Below, piece by piece: positions 21,776 through 32,346 of a stretch of 41,329 bases of DNA. The position numbers and the translations under genes were made by a program. The stretch lies in contig MU277751.1 of NCBI GenBank assembly GCA_022385805.1, positions 65,827-107,155 on the forward strand, given 5' to 3'. The DNA comes from Pilatotrama ljubarskyi (Eukaryota > Basidiomycota > Agaricomycetes > Polyporales > Polyporaceae). Under the pieces are notes generated by a model that worked only from the letters and a program-made list of their open reading frames with translations, did no database searches and was not told where the DNA came from. Each line of letters opens with the position of its first letter. Position 1 is the stretch's first letter.

Positions 21776-23172
21776 CCGGTAGGCTTCCCCCGTGCGGATG
21801 GTGTCAAGCGGACGCACGACCGAAGCACGCGCCTGAGAGTGGTGACGCATGAAAGACACTTGCTCTCAAGTCGAAGGCCCCTCTGCTGCAGACGACGTCG
21901 CCGTCATCGCTGGAGCAGCGCGCCCTCCACTTCGTCGTTCGATCTCTCCCGCGGCCAGAGCAAGCGTCTTCCGTGCCGAGAGACGTGGTCCAGACTACAG
22001 GTGAGTTGGACGTCGGATGCTGAGGCGAAGACAGACCTACCCGTCCCGCGACACACCGACAGAATCCGTGCTCGACCTGACAGCGGCTGCGGCAGCTCTG
22101 TCGAGCCCTGAGCAGATCATCGTTACGGTGAGCTCAGCAAACAGAATGGCGGATCAAGGTGCTTACCGAGCATGGTTAGGACCGTCGCCGCCTTTGGACG
22201 AGAGGGCGCTGGCGGAAAGAAAAAGGCGGGAGTCCTTAGGCAGGCCAAGGGATCGTCGTCGATGTTGTGATTTGTACGGCTCCGCTTGCATCGGCCCCGA
22301 CGGAAGCGCTTCATCTGCGTCCGTCTGCCTCCGCTGTGCAGATTGCTCGCAGCTAGGCAGCTTGATACCTAGGAAAGTGAACACAGCGGGACGATTGGAG
22401 TCCAAACCGTAGGCTTGGTTCCTGAGTCGTCCGACGATCGATCGGAATGTGAGCAAGACAAGCAATGACGCGTGCGGCCGGGTCGAATCGAAACGGATCG
22501 CATGGAGTGGTAGCGAGGGGTCCATGTTGACGCTTGATGAGAGGAGCTTTAGGAGGCATGCGGGCGACATGGACGCAAAGTTCAGATGCAATGTTAAAAA
22601 TATGTGACGCAATGGCACCCCAGGCGCATATTCTCCATCCGCTGGACGACTAGTACCAGTCCAGAAGCACGTAACGCTGTCAAGTCGCGGGACCTCTCAC
22701 AGGAACCTGTCAAATGGCGGATGCAGATGTTCCTCAGCAAGGACGCGTCATCGTGATATAGCGCTGCAGACAAAAATCTGTGAACATCATTACATCCCGA
22801 CGTCGCCAAGACATACGCACCTTGACATGTTCCGCACATGATACCTCCCGTTGCGGACGGTTCGCGCTGATCATGAACATGGAAGTCTTGACATTGCCTT
22901 GACAGGCGGCATCGCGGATGGACGTCTGGCCTCAGCATCGGCAGTGGTACGTACGCCGATCCTAAGCATCATCGGGGTCTAGACACGTTCCTGGGAGCGC
23001 AAGCTCAGCCGGCGCGCTTGTCATCGGAGGCGGCGGGTAGCGGGTCGGGCGTTCACGAGAGCGCGAGGCGGGACTTGTCCGCTCGATGACGCTCATCGCC
23101 TGCGAAGTCAGTCGTTACTCTGCGGATTGGACATGGCCAGTGTGAAGGCGCGGCCGCGTGAGTCGCTGGGGG

Positions 23173-23178
23173 TATAAG
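23173..23178 (+). promoter_or_regulatory. TATA box of Thr-rich gene B
   Basis: TATAAG in 'gggggtataagaac', 107 bp before ATG 23280. The spacing is close to that of gene A. Confidence 0.6.
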
Positions 23179-23279
23179 AACAAGGAGGAATCCGCTCTGA
23201 GATCTCACCACCGCGCTTCCTCTCTCATACTCGCCTACGCCTCTCATCACTGAGCGAACGCATCGACCATCTCGACACC

Positions 23280-23904
23280 ATGGTTCACATGAAGTTCGCG
23301 CCAATCTTCGCGCTTGCGCTTGTTGCCTGCGTCGGCGCCGTGGCTGACAGTGAGTTCGCATATTCGAGAGTTCGACGCCGAACTCACCTTGCTTGCAGAC
23401 GCGCCTGTAGCACGCCAGGATTCGTGCGACGTCGAACGCACCGAGACGGTCACGTCGTACGATCCGACGTTCGCCCTCGACACCACAACTGTCACCGTTA
23501 CCGAGACAGCCAACGCGCGCGCTTTCTATCATCGCGGGGGGGATCACCGCGACAACGTTAACAAGAAGCGTGAGGTGACCATCACCCTGACGTTCACGGA
23601 CACCCAGACGAGGACTGCGACCACGACTACGACCACCACTCAGACGGTGCCCGTGACGGTGACGCGTACGAGCACGTCTACGTCTACTTCCACGACGACG
23701 TCTACTATCACGGCCACGACCGTGCGGCGGACGACGGAGACTCCGACGGTGACGAGCACTCGGACCATCACGTCGACCGAGACGGACACGGACACCGAGA
23801 CTGGCACCCGCACGGTGACCAGCACGACCACCGAGTTTACCACCGTCACTGTACCGACGTACACCTTCGACCCCCGCACTACCGCGACCCGCCAGAGGGG
23901 CTGA
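23280..23904 (+). CDS. Secreted Thr-rich protein B with dibasic processing site
   Basis: The function is unknown; it is a paralogue of the protein at 21029-21683. Exons are 23280-23349 and 23399-23904 (191 residues), with the intron at the same place, right after the signal peptide (MVHMKFAPIFALALVACVG). A single Cys precedes 'RTETVTSYDPTFALDTTTVT', then a His/Arg/Asp-rich linker ends in Lys-Lys-Arg at 79-81. After it comes 'EVTITLTFTDTQTRTATTTT', which lines up with 'DPITISLTITVTNTETDTAT' of protein A. The Thr-rich chain runs on to 'PTYTFDPRTT' and a basic end. No GPI signal or second Cys is seen, so free secretion or wall linkage by glycans is more likely than membrane anchoring. Confidence 0.8.
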
Positions 23905-24885
23905 GCGGAGGTTCAAGTTTGCACTACCCCTTGCGACGAAGAGTTGATTATATGTTAGCCAGTAGTTGAAAGGAACAGACTTGCCTCACTGTAACATATC
24001 ACTTTGTAAATTTATGGTACTACGATCAATCCTCCTTGTATAGTAGTTGTCGGGAGAGTGAGCAGGTCAAAAACCTCCAATGCCGAACAGATGACGAACG
24101 GTTCTATAACCTTTGAAGTAAGGAAGGCCTGAGAGTAAAAAGTGCCTTCTACAGTTGGGTTGCTTGATTACGTCATACAATACCATACACTCGCACCTTC
24201 TTACTACTCAGTCAACCCCTCGGGCAACCCTCGGGTATCCACTGCGCCTTCGCTCGTTACCGCACCCTCTGTGACTATTCATATGGATCCTGATTTTTCT
24301 AAGCCGCAATCAGTGTTGGTCGTCGGTAACTTCTTGTGCAGAACCCCTTCGAAATTTACCCCAAATAAGGCTGGGCCGGGGCAGGTACGGCCGTTCTTGT
24401 GACCTCCCAGAACGGGTCGCTCGTCTGCGGCCTCCGTGATCAGTCACTCCACCCGCTCATTCGCCCTTGGCATGACCACCCGGACCTCTCATTCGCAGCA
24501 TCCCCGCCGCGAGTCATACCGAGGAAGGACTGGTGAGTCTTCTTACGTCCGCTACAATAATAGTCACGACTAATCTGTACCGATTTTCACAGACTCTGCG
24601 CGCTGTGCCCGCGAAAGGGAACTCTGATACCGGCGCGGTGGAGGCGTCCCCATGACTTCCCACGTCCGCGGCTTCGCGAAGGAGTTAGGTTTGGCCCGCC
24701 TTAGTTTGGCGACGCGACGCAGCATAGGTCATGAGGGTCGCGGTGGACGTGGGATGATGGGTTATTCCGTTCTTGCACCTGAGTGTGAAGATTGCGATCG
24801 CAGCAGGGCACAGCTATGGGGTGTATATGGGGTACGCTGTCGTTGCTGACAGCTAACGTTATCTGGCCCCAGTCTCTTCATCACC
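23905..24885. other. Upstream region of the monooxygenase with two intron-like segments
   Basis: Two intron-like segments occur: 24533-24592 (GTGAGT, CTAAT branch-like motif, TTTTCACAG) and 24832-24872 (GTACGC, GCTAAC, CCCCAG), the latter ending 13 bp before ATG 24886. They look like 5' UTR introns of the monooxygenase. Open frames at 24142-24402 and 24652-24849 have no motif. Confidence 0.45.
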
Positions 24886-27563
24886 ATGCCAGGCGGCAGT
24901 ATCTCTCGCGTATCCGAGCCCAACGCTGGCTCTGAGCCTGCCCCCTATAGCTTGGGCGATTTCTGCATCGACGAGTACAAGCCTATAAAGGTCATCGTCA
25001 TTGGTGCAGGCTTCAGTGGTATCACTGCAGGCGTCAGGTCCGTCGACCCGGCCACCTCTTTGTGCCTGCCCATTGATGCCCATTTTTGCAGGTTCCCTCA
25101 GAAGATACCCGGCGTCGAGCTAACGATCTACGAGAAGAGCGCAGGAGTCGGTGGTACATGGTTCAACAACAAGTACCCGTAGGTGTCCTTCAGAATGCAT
25201 GCACTCAGCGGTTGCTGACTATCACCCCCAGAGGGCTAGCGTGCGACATTCCAGCACACTGCGTACGTACCAACTTCGGATTATCGCGAGAACTGCACTC
25301 ATGACGGCACTCCAGTATCAGCTTACGTTTGAGGAGAAGGTAGGGTGGCGTCAGAGCGGGAAGGGCCTGGTCCGCTCATCACTGCCACGTCCACAGAGAG
25401 ACTGGTCCGCATTCTACGCGCCAGGCCCCGAGATTCGGCAATACCTCGAAAACGTCGCCGAGAAGTACAAGCTCATGCGCTACATCAAGCTCCAGCACGA
25501 AGTCGTGCACGCGCAATACGACGAGCCCGCGGGCAAGTGGCGTCTCCGCGTTCGCCGGCCGAACCCCGACTCTGGCGTCCTCGAGGAGATCGAGGACAGC
25601 GCGGACGTGCTCGTCACGGCCATCGGGTCGCTGAGCCGCTGGAGGTGGCCGAACATCGAGGGCCTGCACGACTTCAAGGGCGAGCTGCACCATAGCGCGG
25701 GGTTCGACCCGAACGAGAACACGTGGCAGGAGGTCGCCGAGGCGTGGAAGGATAAAAAGGTCGGCGTAATCGGTGTAGTACGTCCCTTGCTGTGATGTGC
25801 GGCGGCTGCACGGCTGAACGGTTGAGGCAGGGCTCGAGCGCCCTGCAGCTCGTCCCGGCTCTGCAGCCGCGGGTGCAGAAGCTCGTGAACTACGTCAGGG
25901 GCAAGACCTGGCTCGCCGTGCCCTTTGCGAGCAATTCGTTTGCAGAGCTACTGGGCCGCGACCCTAAGAGCGCCGAGGACTGTGAGTGCATGTGGTTTTG
26001 CTTCGCGTCCGCAGCCTGAGCTAACATAAGTGATTAGACAAGTTCACCCCGGAGGAGCTCGAGCGCTTCAAGAACGATCCTGAGTTCTACAAGAACTTCA
26101 GGTTCACCCTCGAGACTGATATCAACGTACGGCTCTTGCTTCCCTCATCGTCAACGCTAATCCCCACTAACTGGACATGCACAGAGCCTGCACTCATCGA
26201 CACTGCGCGGATCGCCGATGCAAATGCAAGCCCGAGAAGCCTTCCGGGAGAATATGGTCAAGAAGCTCGCGAGGAAGCCCTGGATAGCAGAGAAACGTAC
26301 GCATTAGGGCACCTCCGTACTTGCCCCTTCTTCTCGCACGCTCACCGTGGCTCCCGCCGCCCTGGATATGCACAGTGATCCCTGACTTCCCCGTCGCGTG
26401 TCGCCGGCTCACCCCCGGGCCCGGTTATCTGGAAGCGCTGTGCGAAGACAACGTGAGTAATCCTGCGTGGGAGACGCTTGCCGCTGTGGGCTTACGGTTG
26501 AACCCGCGCGGGGGCTTCCCTTCTAGGTTGACTTTGTGTCCACGCACATCAAACGCATTACGGAGAAGGGCATTGAGACCGTCGATGGTCAGCATCAGGA
26601 CCTCGACGTTATTTTCTGCGCGACGGGTACGTACACTCTCCTAAGCATGACGGTAGAGCTCATCCAATGACCTTGCATTCTACGTAGGCTACGACACGTC
26701 CTTCCAGCTGCCGTTCAAGATCATCGGCCGCGACGGCCTCGACATCAACGACAAATGGAAGCCGCACCCGGTCTCGTACCTCTCCGTCGCCGTCGACGGG
26801 TTCCCGAACATGTTCATGTCGCTGGGCCCGAACTCGGGCGTCGGCTCCGGCTCGCTCCTCGCTCTGATCGAGTACCAGATCATGTACGCGGTGCAGGCAA
26901 CGGCGAAGCTGCAGCGCGAGCGATACAAGAGCATCGAGGTCAAGCCGGAGGCGCTGCGGGACTTTGACCAGTATGTGGATGTGCGTGCATGCGTTTCTCA
27001 CTCGTTACACGGGAGAGGATACTGACTGGCTTCCCGGACAGGCTTACTTCCCTAAGGTAAACAGGGCGGTACGACTGAGATTCAAAGGTGGCTGACGCGT
27101 TGCGATAGTCGGTGTACAGCGAGAAATGCCGTTCATGGTACAAGATGGGCCAGGAGGAAGGTAGAGTCGTCGGACTCTGGCCAGGTCAGAATCTGCGCAA
27201 ACCGCTTCTCACGTTATCTGCTTACCACATCTTCTGTAGGATCTACCCTCCACGCTCTCAAGGCGCTCACCCATCCTCGATGGGAGGACTACAACTACGA
27301 GCTCGCGGACCCAGTCCAGAACCGGATGTACTGGCTTGGTGACGGCCAGACTCATAACGAGAAGACGCTCACCGGAGACAGTGCGTCTCTCATGCCTCTT
27401 TGATAGGAGCTTTTGAAACGTATTCTAACCCGACTCTACAGGGGCTTGGTACTTGCACGAGCCATACCTCGATGTACCTCCAGGTAGGTTCAGCTTTGAC
27501 GCAGCGGCCACTGTCAGAAAGACGTCCTGACGTTTCTGTCCATCTGCAGTTCCGGCGGATTGA
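24886..27563 (+). CDS. FAD monooxygenase, Baeyer-Villiger-like, with C-terminal frameshift
   Basis: It is a flavin monooxygenase inserting oxygen into ketones or similar small molecules. Sixteen exons: 24886-25037, 25092-25178, 25232-25262, 25316-25339, 25397-25777, 25831-25981, 26038-26126, 26185-26296, 26376-26452, 26527-26626, 26688-26980, 27042-27056, 27109-27184, 27240-27382, 27442-27483 and 27550-27563. Domains: FAD Rossmann 'VIVIGAGFSGI' (near residue 40), 'GVGGTWFNNKYPGLACDIPA', 'RDWSAFYAPGPEIRQYLE', the BVMO-like fingerprint 'FKGELHHSAGF' (Phe where Trp is usual), the NADPH Rossmann 'VGVIGVGSSALQLVP' and 'ATGYDTSFQLPFKIIG'. In exon 14, after 'GDGQTHNE', two extra bases (GA in GAGAGA, about 27359-27364) shift the frame. 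The expected continuation 'KTLTGDRAWYLHEPYLDV' and its splice phases appear two bases out. About 30 C-terminal residues are affected. Confidence 0.88.
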
Positions 27564-28588
27564 GTAGCCATATGGGCATTTCGGTGGGACGAACCCACTT
27601 GGCATATTTCCTGTGTATAGGAGCGGAGCCTGTAGTGATAGACAGTTGTATTCTAGTGTAACGACTACGTCCCAGCTTGCTGCATTCACTTCAAGCATGA
27701 TCGCGACTGCGCAGTCTGCATCAGTAGCCATCACGAGCGTACATGATATGAAGCCAACTTCACGATGGTTTCGACTTGTCGCCCGCTGGAGTCTACTCGT
27801 CGCCTTGCTTGTCTGATAAGATAAGATCCCGCAGTGCGAGCTGAGGCGAGAGAAGCGCCCATTCTCCTCCGTCTCTTGTCCCCGTTCGTCATGTCGCTCT
27901 CAGCTCCAACGAGCCTTGTATGCACGAACGGTTGTCCTAGCGATGCTCCGTCGTTTCTGGTCACCAAAGCAGCCCATGCTGGTGAATGAAGCTGGTGAAG
28001 ACCTTCAGGCGCAAAAAACGTTCATTTCAGGGTCGTGTCTGACGTGCTGGGCACGACTTCCCGCATGAGCAGTGCAGTGACGTTTGGTGTCACTTAGCTG
28101 GGGCACCGCTAGCCTCCTATTGCGTATCTTTGCGAAACCGCCTATTATCCGAGTGGATCACAGAACGCCCGCAACGCGAAGATGGTGAGTTGAGCGCAAG
28201 ACGTCTCCGCTGACGCCTCTTGGCTTTTTTGTTAGATGTAATTCGCGTGAGCGTCTGAGACGAGGGTGTGCATCGCAACGCTCCACCCATCGCTCGCGCA
28301 ATCAAGCGACTCCGCTCCTGCCAGCGCTCGCCGCCCCGAGGGCACGCTTCGCCGTTGCCCGTCTGTGCTCTGGTGTGCGGATGTGCTATTCGGGCGTCCG
28401 TCTGCACAGCTCCGCAGCACCGTTCGCCATTCGGGTGTGCAGGCGAAGGCACCCCATTACCATGCCCGCCACAGCCCGCTGCATATATACCCGTCTCGCG
28501 GACTTCAGAAAGGGCAATCGTCCTCCTCACACCCATCCTCCCACCCACCGCAGTCCGTGCACTCTCCTCATCCGCTCCGTCGTCCGAA
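27564..28588. other. Intergenic, no gene seen
   Basis: A 1-kb upstream region of the GPI-protein gene. A 200-codon minus frame (28719-28117) crosses that gene's exon 1 and has no motif, so it is a compositional shadow. Confidence 0.5.
28483..28489 (+). promoter_or_regulatory. TATA box of the GPI-protein gene
   Basis: ATATATA in 'gctgcatatatacccg', about 105 bp before ATG 28589. Confidence 0.6.
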
Positions 28589-29206
28589 ATGTTTGCGAAC
28601 ACCAAGCTCGTCGCTCTCTCCCTCATTCTCGCCTGCGCGGGCGTTCTTGCTCTGCCCCAGGTCGACACCGCGACCGACACCCTTGCGCCAACCGGTGAGT
28701 GATTCTCCGCAACGCCCAACGTGCCCTCTCACTCAGGTCTACCTTCAGGCGCAGCCGTAGGCTCTAGCGTCGCAGATACCGGCGTACCCACTGGCACCGG
28801 TGTGGCATCGAGCGTCGGGACGGAGATCACGGTCGGCACCGACGTTACCGCCCCAACAGACTCTACCGACTCCCTCCTCACCGCTACCGACACCGTGGGC
28901 GGCGCATCCTCAGCCGTCCCCAGCGCACCCGTATCCAGCGCACCCGCCGCCGGTGCCTCGTCCATCGCTGTCGGCGATCCGAGCAGCTCTGCGCCCGTCG
29001 CCTCGCGTCCGCTCTCGAGCGCGGCCGGCGCGTCGACGCGCCTTGCGACGTCGGGCAGCGCGTCCGCGTCGGGCTCGGGCGCGTCTGCGTCGAGCACCAA
29101 CTTCAACGCCGCGGTCTCGCTCCGGCCGCTTGAGTTCGGCCCGGCGGGTGCGGCGGCGGGCGTCGCGCTCGTCGGCGTCCTCGCGGGGGCCGGGCTCGTG
29201 CTCTGA
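28589..29206 (+). CDS. GPI-anchored Ser/Ala/Thr-rich cell-surface protein
   Basis: It is a probable structural or stalk protein of the cell wall or outer plasma membrane. Exons are 28589-28694 and 28749-29206 (187 residues). Signal peptide 'MFANTKLVALSLILACAGVL' with cleavage near Ala-Leu-Pro. The mature chain is low-complexity Ser, Ala, Thr, Gly and Val with few charges, suited to O-mannosylation. The C-terminus has a small-residue region ('SSTNFNAAVS') and an uncharged hydrophobic tail ending 'GVALVGVLAGAGLVL', a classic GPI attachment signal. There is no Cys after the signal peptide and no enzyme motif. GC-rich codon use is stronger than in neighbours because of the Ala/Gly content. Confidence 0.8.
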
Positions 29207-29809
29207 GGGCCTGACCCCTGGATCGTGGACCTCTACATTGCTATCACCATGACTATGATTGTGCTGGACGCTTGCGACGGACTCCCTAGAATAATTCATC
29301 GTCGCCATTTAGTACTGCCATCACTACCACTACCATCATTACAGACTTGTTGTGCACCACGGCGCGGGTGTGTGTAGGAGGGTGGACATCTCCTGGTCTC
29401 GCAGTGCGCGGAGCCTGTGAGTACGCGTAATACAGTACATTGTTTGCATGCTAACCCACGTCGTGTGCAGTCGCCCGGTAGATGCGACGAACGCGTCGCG
29501 CGTGAGCGGTATAGACATGGGTCTAAGAGTGTCGCCGTTCGATATCCAAAGGGGTACGGTGCATACAGTTGTTCACTTGTGACATATGAGCTCGTGCATG
29601 ATGTGTACCTTGCCAATCCATTACGACGCCATAATCGCGTCGAGTAAGGGTACCCATGTCAGAGTACGCCAATCTGTATGGATCATGCTGGTATACAAGC
29701 AACTTACAGCTTTGGAAGAAGAGCTGGCCAATGCAGCGCGGTGCCGTTGTCTGTACGGTATACGTACTACCACTATTAGCGCTCGGACATACCATATTTG
29801 CGCCAGCGC
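29207..29809. other. Intergenic, no gene seen
   Basis: 3' region of the GPI-protein gene, with short overlapping frames only. Confidence 0.5.
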
Positions 29810-30373
29810 TCATCCCCATTCCGGACATATCGGAGAACGTTGTGTACAGCTCCCGGGCCCGCTGGCGACCTTCGTATCTTGCACATTGCCAAGCTGTTCC
29901 TTACACCCTACCCCCGCAAAGCCCGCGGGAGCATTGAAGTGCGGATAACACGCAGCTGTTTGCGCAGTCGTGATACCAGAATCCAGAATCGGGCACCGCA
30001 TGTCTTGATTTGACAGCTCGCAGTCCCCGCGGCCGTACATGGGATCCCAGCAGTTGCGAGTGCGGTACCGATACAGACATGCGCAACCACTGGTAGGTCA
30101 ATATTTAAATGCTGACTCGTCAGAACCAGGAATGCTGCTTTGTTTCCAGCCTGAGTCACGGTAAGTGTTGTACCTATCTGCACCTGGACCACCTGCGACT
30201 TCAGAAACCTGAATTGTCTTGGCAGCTTAGCAGTACCGATCAGACACCTGCATGGCACAAACAGGCTGTGCAGCGCCGGTGACTGGCAGCCGCCACAGAG
30301 AGCGGAAAAAAATCCCTGCGGCGACGTACTGGTGGTTGGCCTTGTCCGACCGGCTAGCCGATAGACGACACAT
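29810..30373 (-). CDS. Possible Cys-rich small protein
   Basis: Not recognised; a tentative model. Exon 3 (30089-29810) reads 92 residues with nine Cys, including 'NCWDPMYGRGDCELSNQDMR', 'QTAACYPHF', 'GVGCKEQ' and 'SCTQRSPICPEWG', about three times the Cys density expected by chance. Going upstream, an AG at 30090, exon 2 (30208-30174, 'VSEVAGGPGADS') and exon 1 (30373-30248, from ATG) join in phase to 146 residues. The two introns (84 and 39 bp) have weak donors (GTACAA, GTGTCT), and no signal peptide is visible at this start. A competing open frame of 208 codons covers 30534-29908 on the same strand. The locus could be a real small Cys-rich gene, a decayed one, or chance. Confidence 0.28.
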
Positions 30374-30894
30374 CGTCGCCCGGGAGCGACTGCGGGACAT
30401 CTGTGGATGCCTGTGTCCTGCCGAAAGCGCAGTATAGCGCAGTCACGGTGTCGGTTGGGCGCCGCCCAGAGAACGTCTGGGATGTGCCTATGGCGAGCGA
30501 GAGACCAGGGTGCATTCTCGATACATATGTGCACGTCTTCGACGAGTGGATAGCCCGCGGGGCGCGATGAAGAGTCGTGGATAGTGGAGGACGGTGTTCA
30601 AGAGATCGCCTTAGGAGATGCTTGAGGAGTCAGTACAGTCCCGCAGAGATCTATTAGGTCTGAGGTGTGTCTGCGGTCTCACGCCTGCATGCATACTGGC
30701 TATAGCTTCAGCTCCCCATCAAATTCTCGCAGCGGGTTGGCAAATAGCCCAGCCCGTCCCCTTGTGTTGCTCAGCTACTGCCTGCCGTTAGGAGCACCTA
30801 TAAAGAGTGCCACAGATCGTGGCTGGACCAGCATCATTCTCGAATCTCGCCTCCCGTCGCTTTTTCCAGCGTTCGCCTCCTCTTTGATTCCCTG
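30374..30894. other. Upstream region of the RTA1-like gene
   Basis: No gene recognised beyond the TATA box at 30799. A 76-codon frame overlapping the region has no motif. Confidence 0.5.
30799..30805 (+). promoter_or_regulatory. TATA box of the RTA1-like gene
   Basis: TATAAAG lies 90 bp before ATG 30895. Confidence 0.6.
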
Positions 30895-32346
30895 ATGAGC
30901 TCAGACCGTGAGCCGCCATACTTGGCAGAATGGCTACGGTAGAACTCATCGCGTATCTGTTCTCTAGGCACCCTCAGCGACCATGATGCATCCGGCCATC
31001 TCACGTCGCCCTTCTACGGCTACCTCCCGACGGGCTGGGTTAACGACCTCTTCCTGAGTCTCTTCGTGATCAGCACCGGTGAGTACTACAGACGATATCA
31101 GTCTACACTTGCACCTAACGTCCTCTACGCTTAGTGCTACATTTCGGGCAGGCTATCCGTACCCGCACTTGGTGGCTACTCCCCACCGTCGTGCTGGCGG
31201 GTTCTGGCGAGATCATCGGATGGGTCGGCAGGACCATGTCGCACTATGAGCCGCTGGATCACAACGCATACCTCATTCAGTACGTTCTATTCTATGACTG
31301 GGATGGGAAAGCGCATATAAGACCTCATCGCTCGCCTTCAGGACGGTGACATTGATAGTGTCTCCGACCCCATTGATTGGCGCACTCTTCATCACTTTCG
31401 GCCGGATGTCCGCGCGACTAGGCCAACAGTATAGCCGTGTTAGCCCTGGTCTCTGTGAGTCGTTCGTCGATATGCTCTCTGACGAATGAGCTGATGACCA
31501 AGGATATAGACTCCAGGATATTCTTTACGGCTGTGTGTATCTGTCCTAGAAGCCCACGTAGCGTCTTCCTGACAATGAGCAGGACTTTGTCGCGTTGCTT
31601 ATTCAATCAGTGGGCGGCGGTCTGGCTGCGACTGCTGATACGGTTGATGTGAGCAAGCTGGTTGGTGCCTCCGTGCGATCATCCCGGACGGTGTCCTCAT
31701 TTGTTGTGACATTGTTTCTAGGGCAGTAACATTATGCTTGGAGGGATAGTCTTCCAGCTAGGTACGCAATCTCCCTGAAAACATAGCCCGTAACACGACC
31801 GCTGACTCTGATACCCTCTCACCGTCCAGTGTCCCTGTCTGTCTTTTGTGTCCTCATGGGAGAGTATCTCTTCCGCCGCATGCAAGACAAGCCGCCGCGG
31901 CCATCCGTCGTCAACGTCTCGCCCACCGACAACGTCACGCTTGGTTCTCCGGAAGCGTCACCTATACCCAAGCCACTGATGTATCTGGCGATCGCGCTCT
32001 GTGTCGAATCCGCGTGTCTTTACATTCGGTGAGATGTCTGCCGGACATTCGGTTCTTATTCTTCGTAGCTTACGCGCCAACTTCCTCCAGTGCTATTTAC
32101 CGGACGGTCGAACTGGCAGACGGCTGGGACGGCCAAGTCATCCAGACGCAATACTTGTTCGGTGCGTCGTATGTCTTCCGCACGATGCGTCTCAGCCGTT
32201 ACTGATGCAACGTCTGGATAGTCATATTCGACGGCGTGATGGTGTTCACGACGATGGCGCTCATCAACGTGTTCCATCCAGGGCGGCTCTTGAAGTCAGA
32301 GATCATGAGCGGAGCCATTCCTCTCGCATCAAAACTCTCCGTGTAG
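30895..32346 (+). CDS. RTA1-like seven-helix membrane protein
   Basis: It belongs to the fungal RTA1 / lipid-translocating exporter family (Rta1, Rsb1), integral membrane proteins tied to sphingoid-base or toxic-compound resistance. Ten exons: 30895-30907, 30968-31078, 31135-31279, 31342-31454, 31510-31532, 31583-31648, 31722-31761, 31830-32028, 32091-32161 and 32222-32346, closing to 301 residues. Family marks: 'FYGYLPTGWVNDLFLSLFV', 'RTRTWWLLPTVVLAGSGEII', 'GWVGRTMSHYEPLDHNAYLI', 'LIQSVGGGLAATADT', 'IMLGGIVFQL', 'YRTVELADGW' and 'GVMVFTTMALINVFHPGRLL'. The 13-nt first exon and 23-nt exon 5 are very small; exon 1 is the least certain. No family-critical segment is missing. Confidence 0.9.

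Larger units (their letters stand above)
21684..23279. other. Divergent intergenic region between the Thr-rich pair
   Basis: It holds TATA boxes for both flanking genes near its two ends. In between, one + strand frame (22017-22412, 131 codons) begins with coding-like sequence ('TPTESVLDLTAAAAALSS') but has no family match and no agreed splice structure. I do not call it a gene. Confidence 0.4.

Noticed and set aside
22017..22412. 131-codon frame between the Thr-rich genes
   Set aside because: Part of it looks coding, but the only introns that would link it to an upstream ATG frame (21849) are about 30 bp, too short, and the read-through and spliced versions disagree.
28117..28719. 200-codon open frame on the minus strand
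   Set aside because: It covers the promoter and first exon of the GPI-protein gene in antisense and has no motif.
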